Assembly: GCA_947176475.1 (NCBI GenBank)
Contig: CAMWQX010000009.1
Span: 1 to 12,851 of the forward strand
DNA from: an uncultured Bacillota bacterium
GTDB taxonomy: Bacteria > Bacillota_I > Bacilli_A > RF39 > UBA660
DNA: 12,851 nucleotides
Direction of reading: 5' to 3'
Of this stretch, positions 6,408-12,851 are shown piece after piece. The translations under genes and the position numbers were made by a program. Numbering within the stretch: the stretch's first letter is position 1; every line of letters begins with the position of its first letter. A model generated the notes under the pieces. It saw only the letters and a list, made by a program, of their open reading frames with translations. It was not told where the DNA came from and ran no database searches.

Positions 6408-6848
6408 ATGCTAATGGGTGAGTTTCATCATAATATTGATGAGAAGAATCGTCTAGTCATACCAAGCAAGTTTAGATGCGAGCTTGGCGAGAAATTCATC
6501 GTAACTCGTGGATTAGACAAATGTTTATTCGTCTATTCATTAATGGAATGGAATCGAATAGTCGAAAAACTTAAAACTTTACCTTTTACGCAAAGGGATG
6601 CTCGAAATTTCACACGTTTCTTTTTATCTGGCGCTGCTACTTGCGAATTCGACCGAAGTGGTAGAATTTGCATTACCTCCCCATTGATCGAATACGCCGA
6701 TATAATTAAGGAATGCGTTATTATCGGCGCAAACGATCGACTTGAAATATGGTCTAAAGAGTTATGGGATAAGTTCTTATTCGATAATGAAGATCAATTA
6801 TCTGATATAGCAGAAAATCTATTTACAACAGGTGATTTTAATGCATAA
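6408..6848 (+). CDS. mraZ: Transcriptional regulator MraZ
   Basis: 146 residues, the normal family length, starting MLMGEFHHNIDEKNRLVIPS like MFMGEY of Bacillus. Two SpoVT-AbrB-like halves each carry the family DxxxR signature: DEKNR (11-15) and DRSGR. MraZ forms a ring-shaped oligomer that binds repeated boxes upstream of its own gene and represses the dcw operon; the matching boxes are present here. I chose the ATG at 6408 over an in-frame GTG at 6384, because the longer form would start inside the operator and adds residues absent from the family. Codon use is unlike the neighbours: Arg is mostly CGN (7 of 10, against 6 of 19 in rsmH) and Phe is often TTC (7 of 13, against 2 of 10). It overlaps rsmH by 8 bases. 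Confidence 0.96.
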   Translation: MLMGEFHHNIDEKNRLVIPSKFRCELGEKFIVTRGLDKCLFVYSLMEWNRIVEKLKTLPFTQRDARNFTRFFLSGAATCEFDRSGRICITSPLIEYADIIKECVIIGANDRLEIWSKELWDKFLFDNEDQLSDIAENLFTTGDFNA

Positions 6849-7752
6849 GAGTGTTTTATTAGAGGAAACTATTGATAATTTGAATATTAGACCAGATGGT
6901 ATATATGTTGACTGTACTTTAGGATATGGTGGACATAGTGAACAAATACTAAAGAGATTAACTACTGGGCATTTATATGCTTTTGAACAAGATAGTGAAG
7001 CAATATTAAGCAGTAAAGAAAGATTAAAAGCATATGAAGATAAGTTAGATATAATAAAAAGTAATTTTGTTAATTTGAAAGATGAACTTGAAAATCGGGG
7101 CATTGACAAAGTAGATGGAATTATCTTTGATTTAGGATTTTCTTCCCCACAAATAGATGATCCTGAACGCGGCTTTTCCTTTATGAAAGATGCTAGATTG
7201 GATATGCGAATGGATAAAGAACAAAAACTTTCTGCTTATGAAGTGGTTAATAATTATAAACACGAAGAATTAACAGAAATATTCTACAAATATGCGGAAG
7301 AAAAATATTCCCGTGTGATTGCTAAGAATATCGTTAATTCAAGACCAATAAGTACAACTCTTGAACTAGTGGATATTATTAAAAGAAGTGTTCCTGTTAA
7401 ATATGCTTTAACGAGACATCCAGAAAGAGTAATATTTCAAGCAATAAGAATTGAAGTTAATAAAGAGTTGAGCGTCTTAGAAAGTGTTTTACCAGATGCT
7501 ATAGATATCTTGGATAAACATGGACGTATATGCGTAATAACTTTCCATTCGTTAGAAGATAGGATAGTTAAGCAAACATTTAAATTAAATAGTGAAGTAA
7601 ACAGTTTAGTTAAGGGTTTGCCGGATATTCCAGAGGGATATAAACCAAAGATTAAACTTATAAATAGAAAACCAATTCTTCCAAGTGATGAAGAAATGGA
7701 AGAAAATAGCCGTAGTAAAAGTGCTAAATTGAGAGTAATAGAAAGGGTATAA
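6841..7752 (+). CDS. rsmH: 16S rRNA (cytosine-1402-N4) methyltransferase RsmH (MraW)
   Basis: 303 residues, the usual length. It transfers a methyl group from SAM to N4 of C1402 in the ribosomal P site. The N-terminal HKSVLLEETI and YVDCTLGYGGHS hold the SAM-binding loop. FDLGFSSPQIDDPERGFSF with DARLDMRMD is the family signature, and ALTRHPERVIFQAIRIEVNK, VITFHSLEDRIVK and the C-terminal SRSKSAKLRVIERV follow in order. The start at 6841 gives MHKSVLLEE, with AGGTGAT (6830-6836) upstream; an in-frame GTG at 6832 lies inside that ribosome site. It overlaps mraZ by 8 bases and precedes ftsL by 4 bases, the standard dcw order, so it shares the mraZ promoter. Confidence 0.97.
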   Translation: MHKSVLLEETIDNLNIRPDGIYVDCTLGYGGHSEQILKRLTTGHLYAFEQDSEAILSSKERLKAYEDKLDIIKSNFVNLKDELENRGIDKVDGIIFDLGFSSPQIDDPERGFSFMKDARLDMRMDKEQKLSAYEVVNNYKHEELTEIFYKYAEEKYSRVIAKNIVNSRPISTTLELVDIIKRSVPVKYALTRHPERVIFQAIRIEVNKELSVLESVLPDAIDILDKHGRICVITFHSLEDRIVKQTFKLNSEVNSLVKGLPDIPEGYKPKIKLINRKPILPSDEEMEENSRSKSAKLRVIERV

Positions 7753-7756
7753 AATT

Positions 7757-8053
7757 ATGAGAAAGACGACAAATAATCAAACATATAGATTAGCTAAAGG
7801 AGACAAAGTAATGTTATTTTTGATAGCTGTATTTGCTTTTATTGCACCAGTTATTACGGTTTATACAAGTGCTTCTTTATCTAGCTCAAATATAGAAGTG
7901 GAAAAGTTAAAGAGACAAATTGAAGAACAAGAGAATATAAATGCAGGATTATCAATGCAAGTTGATGAGTTAGCAAGTTTATCAAATATTCAAAACATTG
8001 CAAAAGAAAATGGTTTAAGTTATAATAATGATAATATAATAGTAATCAAATAG
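7757..8053 (+). CDS. ftsL: Cell division protein FtsL
   Basis: 98 residues, with the bitopic layout of FtsL: a short basic cytoplasmic N-terminus, one membrane helix at about 18-40, and an extracytoplasmic coiled coil at about 44-80 (VEKLKRQIEEQENINAGLSM). It ends in IAKENGLSY, the usual end pattern of FtsL/DivIC proteins. FtsL joins the divisome with FtsB/DivIC and FtsQ/DivIB and activates the FtsW-FtsI synthase. Sequence conservation in this family is low, so the call rests on topology, size and position between rsmH and the PBP gene. AAAGGG (7743-7748) precedes the ATG. Confidence 0.88.
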   Translation: MRKTTNNQTYRLAKGDKVMLFLIAVFAFIAPVITVYTSASLSSSNIEVEKLKRQIEEQENINAGLSMQVDELASLSNIQNIAKENGLSYNNDNIIVIK

Positions 8054-8077
8054 TTATACTTAAGGAGAGAAATTAAT

Positions 8078-10276
8078 ATGAAGTTTAAATACAATACAAT
8101 TAGAATTAATTTATTTTTTATAATTTGTATTGTATTTTTATTTGGCTTATTTGCCTACAAATTAGGGGTGGTAGCCTTAAATGATGAGGTAGAAGGAACT
8201 AATTTAAAGGAACTCGCAGAAAACCGTAGTACGGCAACTAAAGTTTTAACGGCTAATCGGGGAAATATATATGATCGTACAGGAAAAGAGACGTTAGCCC
8301 AAAATATTAATTCATATACAGTTGTTGCTTATTTGTCAGAAAAGCGAACTAGTGATGAAAGATATCCTAAACATGTTAAGGATAAGGATATGACGGCTAA
8401 GAAATTGGCAGAGGTATTAGCTCCAAATAAGTATGAAGAGACTTATAAGACGATATTAAGGTTGTTAAATCAACCTAATTTATATCAAACATATTTAGGT
8501 TCTGTTGGTAAAGGTATAACAGAGAATGCCAAAAGAAAGATAGAAGAGTTAGCTTTACCAGGAATTGATTTTATTAAAGAATCAAAGAGATATTATCCGA
8601 ATAGTGATTTTGCCTCTTATATAATTGGCTATGCTAAAACTAATGAGGAGACGGGAGAAATCAAAGGTGAATTAGGAATTGAAGGATACTGTGATAGGTA
8701 TTTAAAGGGTAAGGATGGTTCAGTTACTTATCAAAGAGATGCCTATGGATATCAACTTGCGGATAAGTATTCGAAGACGGTTCCCGCCCAAGATGGTTAT
8801 GATGTTTATTTAACACTAGATCATCAAGTACAAATATTTTTGGATAATGCAGTAGAGGAATTTATGGAATTTGACCCTAGTTGGGTTACGATTACTGTAG
8901 CAGATGCGGATACAGGGGCAATAATTGGGTCTTCAACAGCACCTTCTTATAATCCCAATAAATTAAATATTACAAATTATAATAATCCATTAACCTCATT
9001 TACTTATGAACCTGGTAGTACAATGAAAATATTTTCATTCATGAGTGCTATGGAAGAGGGAAAATATAATGGAAGTAAAACTTATCCATCGGGTTCTATA
9101 AAGGTTGATAATTATAATATTCACGATTGGAATAAATCTGGTTGGGGAACCATTACTTATGATGTCGGATTTACATATTCTTCAAATACGGCAGCTGTTA
9201 GATTGGCTCAGTCAGTTGGACGCAACAAATTACATAAATACTATTCCGATTTGGGATTTGGCGAGTTAACGGGTATTGAACTTTCGGGAGAATTAAAAGG
9301 CGATATTGATTTTACTTATAATTCAGAGTTAGCATCGGCTTCTTATGGTCAAGGTATGACTGTGACACCTGTCCAAATGATTCAAGCTTTATCGACGATA
9401 ACGAATGATGGAACGGTTATGAAACCTTATATAATTGATAAAATAGTTGATCCTAATACCGATGAAGTTGTCTATCAAGGAAAGAAGACCGAACTTAAGA
9501 AAGTTTACTCGACTTCTACGGTCAATAAGATTAAAGAATTGATGGATTTAACGGTTAATGGAGAAGATAAAGCAGCAACAGGCCGAGTATATCACACCGA
9601 TGCTGTACGTTTAATTGGTAAGACAGGAACAGCAAATTATACAGGTTCAAACGGACAATATGTTAAGGGTTCAACAAATAATATTCGTTCTTTTGCTGGG
9701 GTATTTCCTTATGATAAACCAGAATATATTATTTATGTTTCCGTTAAAGATTTCAAAGGTTCTTCAAAAAATATGGGAAATATAATCAAGAAGTTAGTGG
9801 AAAGTGTAGCTAAGTATCGCAACTTGGATGAAAGACCTAGTGATATAGATACATCAAAGATAGTAACTATTGATAATTATTTAAATAAAGATATTACTGA
9901 TTCGGTTAGCAAACTACAAGCTAAAGGAGTATCGACTATTGTTATAGGCGATGGAACAAAGGTTATAAATCAATATCCGAAAAAGAATACGAAGACTAGT
10001 CAAAAAGCACGTGTCTTCCTAGTTAGTAATGGTAGTAAGATTACTATGCCAGACGTAATCGGATGGAGTAGTAATGAATTTATTGATTTTTGTAAGCTTG
10101 TTGGTGTAAAATATGAATTAGATGGATATGGATATATTACATCAAGTAACATAGAAACGGGAACTGTTTTAAATGAAAATACAGTTATATCTGTTAAACT
10201 TAAAAATATCGAACCAGAGAGTTTAGTTACTAAAGAGGAGAGTGGTACAAATGGCGGCAACAAAGAAAACAACTAA
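8078..10276 (+). CDS. Class B penicillin-binding protein with two PASTA domains (FtsI/PBP2B/SpoVD type)
   Basis: 732 residues. A short basic N-terminus and a membrane anchor (11-33) precede the dimerisation domain starting RGNIYDRTG (61-69). The transpeptidase domain has all three motifs: S314-TM-K317 in EPGSTMKIF, SSN (368-370), and KTG (515-517). Two C-terminal PASTA modules lie at about 595-652 and 653-715, followed by a polar tail. It cross-links septal peptidoglycan on the outer membrane face, probably with FtsW. PASTA modules and the position after ftsL fit PBP2B or SpoVD; I leave the symbol blank because the sequence does not separate division ftsI from the sporulation paralogue, though position favours the division enzyme. 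AAGGAGAG (8062-8069) is a strong ribosome site. The end overlaps the next gene by 26 bases. Confidence 0.95.
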   Translation: MKFKYNTIRINLFFIICIVFLFGLFAYKLGVVALNDEVEGTNLKELAENRSTATKVLTANRGNIYDRTGKETLAQNINSYTVVAYLSEKRTSDERYPKHVKDKDMTAKKLAEVLAPNKYEETYKTILRLLNQPNLYQTYLGSVGKGITENAKRKIEELALPGIDFIKESKRYYPNSDFASYIIGYAKTNEETGEIKGELGIEGYCDRYLKGKDGSVTYQRDAYGYQLADKYSKTVPAQDGYDVYLTLDHQVQIFLDNAVEEFMEFDPSWVTITVADADTGAIIGSSTAPSYNPNKLNITNYNNPLTSFTYEPGSTMKIFSFMSAMEEGKYNGSKTYPSGSIKVDNYNIHDWNKSGWGTITYDVGFTYSSNTAAVRLAQSVGRNKLHKYYSDLGFGELTGIELSGELKGDIDFTYNSELASASYGQGMTVTPVQMIQALSTITNDGTVMKPYIIDKIVDPNTDEVVYQGKKTELKKVYSTSTVNKIKELMDLTVNGEDKAATGRVYHTDAVRLIGKTGTANYTGSNGQYVKGSTNNIRSFAGVFPYDKPEYIIYVSVKDFKGSSKNMGNIIKKLVESVAKYRNLDERPSDIDTSKIVTIDNYLNKDITDSVSKLQAKGVSTIVIGDGTKVINQYPKKNTKTSQKARVFLVSNGSKITMPDVIGWSSNEFIDFCKLVGVKYELDGYGYITSSNIETGTVLNENTVISVKLKNIEPESLVTKEESGTNGGNKENN

Positions 10277-10898
10277 AAAAGGTGAATCTGCTAAGAAACA
10301 AACTAAAAAGGTTAAAACGGAAGTAAGTGATGAAAAGATTGCAAAAAAAGAAGTAAAGCGAGAAGAAAATAAATTTATGGCTTCTATAAAGAAATTCTTT
10401 AATCATCCAGCTCCATTAATCATTGTACTTATATGTATTGTATTATTTTTAACAATGTATATTGCTGATTATAATAGTAAGAATAAGATATATGTAGGTA
10501 AATTAGATAAGAAAGATATAGCTATAGTTAATGTGCATTTTTTCTTAAATGGTGATATGAATTATTTCCATGCAGCAAATGCCGCTTATCTAGGAGAAGA
10601 TAAGGAAATATATACTTTTCAAATTGGGTATTATGCTGTAGATGAAAAGAATAATTATTATGAATTGGCAACACGTGCAAATTCTTTAGAGAATAAAACG
10701 AGTTTAAAAGACGTAATTGATGAAAATAGTGGGTGGAGTTTTGCGGAAAGTGACAAAGGTGTCTTACACTTTACTGATGATGTAAGGAAAAATGTTGATA
10801 ATATTCATTTTGTCGTTAAAGCATCAACAGAGAAAGGCTCTACGAAACCCGATATTGTTATTGATTATCCCGTGGATTTAGAAAGAATAACTAAATAA
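10251..10898 (+). CDS. Unrecognised single-pass membrane protein closing the dcw operon
   Basis: 215 residues, not recognised. The cytoplasmic N-terminus (1-53) is strongly basic and low in complexity, with repeated KK/TKK groups; one membrane helix spans about 54-73 (APLIIVLICIVLFLTMYIAD); the remaining roughly 140 residues would be outside, with alternating hydrophobic segments (IAIVNVHFFL, IYTFQIGYYAV, HFVVKAS, DIVIDYPVDL) suggesting a beta-rich domain. There is no cysteine in the outer domain. AGAGGAG (10234-10240) is 10 bases before the ATG at 10251; an in-frame GTG at 10242 is less likely because it follows the ribosome site too closely. It overlaps the PBP gene by 26 bases and is followed by a terminator, so it is co-transcribed and probably translationally coupled with the PBP gene. 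The layout resembles small divisome proteins such as FtsQ/DivIB or FtsB, but I see no POTRA signature; a division or wall role is inferred from context only. Confidence 0.8.
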   Translation: MAATKKTTKKGESAKKQTKKVKTEVSDEKIAKKEVKREENKFMASIKKFFNHPAPLIIVLICIVLFLTMYIADYNSKNKIYVGKLDKKDIAIVNVHFFLNGDMNYFHAANAAYLGEDKEIYTFQIGYYAVDEKNNYYELATRANSLENKTSLKDVIDENSGWSFAESDKGVLHFTDDVRKNVDNIHFVVKASTEKGSTKPDIVIDYPVDLERITK

Positions 10899-10922
10899 CG
10901 AGTAAGAAATTACTCGTTTTTT
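10897..10922 (+). terminator. Rho-independent terminator closing the dcw operon
   Basis: A 9-bp perfect stem, AACGAGTAA (10897-10905) with TTACTCGTT (10910-10918), a GAAA tetraloop, and a T run to 10922. It starts inside the stop codon of the membrane-protein gene. Confidence 0.9.
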
Positions 10923-10948
10923 GTTTATTTATGTTTTAATAGTATCGC

Positions 10949-10962
10949 TTTTTTGTTATAAT
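10949..10962 (+). promoter_or_regulatory. Extended -10 promoter of the peptidase gene
   Basis: TGTTATAAT (10954-10962) gives a TGn extension and a perfect TATAAT. The best -35 candidate (TTTTAA, 10934-10939, 17-base spacing) is weak. The 14-base string is identical to that of the yqeG promoter. Confidence 0.6.
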
Positions 10963-10987
10963 ACTATTATAGAGAGTAGTTGCAAAT

Positions 10988-12851
10988 ATGAGTAGGATTA
11001 GGAAAATAATATTTATCTTTTTAGCAATAATGATGACTAATTCATCAGTATTTGCCTTGGAAGTATGCGAAATGAGCGATGAATATCAAAGATGGCTTAG
11101 TTTAAGTGACGATATTAAGAATGATTATGATATTCCCCCTTATTGTAAGGAGTTATATGCTAAGAGTGAGGATACTTTAGAGGTTAAAGGTACTAATAAG
11201 TATAGAAGTTTATTTTCTAATGTCTTAACTAATTTGGATTCAGCAAGTGTTACAACAAGTCGTTATAGTGCTTTAGATGATGGTTTAATAACACCAGCTA
11301 AGGATCAATATGGAACTAATAGTTGTTGGGCTTTTTCGGGTATTTCATTAGTAGAAACATCAGCTTTAAAAGAAGGATTAGGCATCTTAGATTTGTCAGA
11401 ACGTCATATTGAGTATTCGATGACGAGAAACGCCTTCACAGATGGTATAAAAAATGATGGATTAAATCGTCAGTTAGATGGTGGAGGTAATCCTTATTTT
11501 AGTTCTTCTTACTTCTTTAGACATGAAGGACCGATTTTAGAAAGTTCAATGCCTTTTGAGAAGACCAATAAGAAGATAAGTAAAAACGCTTTACCAATAG
11601 ACAAAGCTGTTTTAGATATTTCAGAATATACTACGCGTTATTATAATATTGGCAATGGATGTGATAGTGAACAAATAAAAAATATTAAAGAAAAAGTTAT
11701 AAAATATGGATCTGTGGGAGTATCAATATTTTATAATGATGCCTATCTTAAAAATTCCAAGTATTATTATTACAATGGAACAAGTGCAACTAATCATGCT
11801 GTTGTGGTAGTTGGTTGGGATGATTCTGTTGCGACATCCAATTTCTATAATAATCCAGGGACAAAGGGAGCTTGGATTGTTAAAAATTCATGGGGACCAA
11901 CTTATGGTGATAATGGATATTTTTATGTTTCTTATGGTGATAGACGTGTATGTACTAATCTTTCGACTTTTTCGGGAGTAACGGTTAATACTTATGATAA
12001 TGCTTATAATGCATCAGATACTCTATCTAATCTATCTTTTACAATAAATGGAAGCATTTATGCATCGGCAAGATTCAGCAAGAAAACTACTGAGAAAGAA
12101 TATTTAGATAAAGTTAGTGTTGAGGTTACGACAAATAGTAATTATACCGTTTATTTGTCGACTTCAAATAATTTAAATAATTCGGGAACTTGGATTTCTT
12201 TGGGAAGTGGAACAGCTACAGAAAGTGGAGTTAAAACGGTTAAATTCTCACCAATTGAAATAACGGGAGATTATACAGTTATAGTGAAGTATTCGAATGG
12301 CTATTTCCCTTCAATGTGTAAAACAACATATTCAAATCAAGATATGCATTATTATATGAATATTACTTCGGGACGCAATTATTATTCAATAGATAAGAAA
12401 AAATGGGAAGATATGGCTGGTGTTAAAGATACGACATATTCCGGATGTGAACCAGTAATATATGCATATACGAAGAATGCTAGTTCGGGTAATCCTTCTT
12501 TTAATATTGTTTCGATTAATGGAACAGCAGAGAATGTCTATACCCGTAGTGATGATTATTATATTATGAATGTCACTTCAGCAAATATTTTGAGTTATCA
12601 GATGTTTGGTTTTAAAATATATAATAGTAAAGGTGTAGATAAAACTAAAGATTTTGAAATTAGTGATACTTTAGCAAATGGAAAAGTTACAATTAAGCCT
12701 AAAAGTACATGTGGCGCTGATACTTATACAGTGAAACTAAATTATAATGGTGTAACTAAGAGTATTAATTTTGTCATAAAGGCCTTAGTTGAATCAAGTA
12801 AATATAAGATTGATGGAGATTACATAATAGTCTCTTTGGGTAAAGAGAAAT
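10988..12851 (+). CDS. Secreted papain-family (C1A) cysteine peptidase with lectin-like domain, 3'-truncated by the window
   Basis: 621 codons are visible with no stop; the gene runs off the window end. Residues 1-24 form a signal peptide (RIRK, hydrophobic core, SVFA then LE). A short segment with DEYQRWLSLSDDIKND (29-44) precedes the catalytic domain. The papain residues are all present: oxyanion Gln107 (AKDQYG), nucleophile Cys113 (NSCWAFSG), His270 (NHAVVVVGWD) and Asn300 (KNSWGPTYGDNGYFYVSY). From about 359 to 495 there is the lectin-like domain typical of bacterial C1A peptidases (ASARFSKK, YTVYLSTSN, GRNYYSIDKKKWEDM, CEPVIYAYTK). A further Ig-like segment follows from about 498, and at the very end SSKYKIDGDYIIVSLG may begin another surface module. 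The product probably acts outside the cell on host or environmental proteins; the substrate is unknown. The ribosome site is weak (GAGAG near 10972). Whether an anchor exists cannot be seen. Confidence 0.93.
   Translation, partial: MSRIRKIIFIFLAIMMTNSSVFALEVCEMSDEYQRWLSLSDDIKNDYDIPPYCKELYAKSEDTLEVKGTNKYRSLFSNVLTNLDSASVTTSRYSALDDGLITPAKDQYGTNSCWAFSGISLVETSALKEGLGILDLSERHIEYSMTRNAFTDGIKNDGLNRQLDGGGNPYFSSSYFFRHEGPILESSMPFEKTNKKISKNALPIDKAVLDISEYTTRYYNIGNGCDSEQIKNIKEKVIKYGSVGVSIFYNDAYLKNSKYYYYNGTSATNHAVVVVGWDDSVATSNFYNNPGTKGAWIVKNSWGPTYGDNGYFYVSYGDRRVCTNLSTFSGVTVNTYDNAYNASDTLSNLSFTINGSIYASARFSKKTTEKEYLDKVSVEVTTNSNYTVYLSTSNNLNNSGTWISLGSGTATESGVKTVKFSPIEITGDYTVIVKYSNGYFPSMCKTTYSNQDMHYYMNITSGRNYYSIDKKKWEDMAGVKDTTYSGCEPVIYAYTKNASSGNPSFNIVSINGTAENVYTRSDDYYIMNVTSANILSYQMFGFKIYNSKGVDKTKDFEISDTLANGKVTIKPKSTCGADTYTVKLNYNGVTKSINFVIKALVESSKYKIDGDYIIVSLGKEK

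Noticed and set aside
10000..10272. Minus-strand open frame opposite the PASTA region
   Set aside because: Shadow of the PBP coding sequence; no ribosome site and no promoter read on that strand.

Overview
The window is AT-rich and every gene I accept lies on the + strand. Genes are densely packed, with start codons overlapping the previous stop and short intergenic gaps that each hold a hairpin terminator plus the next promoter. Promoters are of the SigA type. Together with the yqeG-yqeH pair, MutL with the Gram-positive endonuclease motif, a MraZ/RsmH/FtsL/PASTA-PBP cluster and Shine-Dalgarno starts, this points to a low-GC Bacillota. My guess is an uncultured, host-associated Bacilli lineage near the Mollicutes/Erysipelotrichia (RF39-like); that placement is inference. 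The genetic code appears standard: Trp is TGG, no accepted gene carries in-frame TGA, and all ten visible stops are TAA or TAG.

Layout. (1) 90-776: a single-gene unit for a secreted, two-helix protein resembling the T4SS-pilin (VirB2/TrbC-like) family with a cysteine-rich tail, with its own promoter and terminator. (2) 850-4112: a three-gene operon with overlapping genes, yqeG (HAD-family), yqeH (zinc-finger, circularly permuted ribosome-assembly GTPase) and mutL (mismatch repair endonuclease). (3) 4175-6298: a single gene for a 707-residue cytoplasmic coiled-coil protein that I do not recognise, driven by a perfect-consensus promoter. (4) 6408-10898: a shortened division/cell-wall (dcw) operon, mraZ, rsmH, ftsL, a PASTA-containing class B PBP, then an unrecognised single-pass membrane protein where mraY would often follow; a terminator closes the operon. 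The promoter carries four helically phased GTGG boxes that look like a MraZ operator. (5) 10988 to the window end: the 5' part of a secreted papain-family cysteine peptidase with a lectin-like domain, cut by the window edge.

How they fit together. Regions 2 and 4 are housekeeping (ribosome assembly, DNA repair, septal wall synthesis). The dcw genes imply a peptidoglycan-walled cell. Regions 1 and 5 encode exported proteins facing the environment or host. The least explained pieces are the 707-residue coiled-coil protein, the membrane protein at the end of the dcw operon and the cysteine-rich pilin tail. I see no mobile element, CRISPR array, tRNA or rRNA, and no gene-free stretch longer than about 110 bases.
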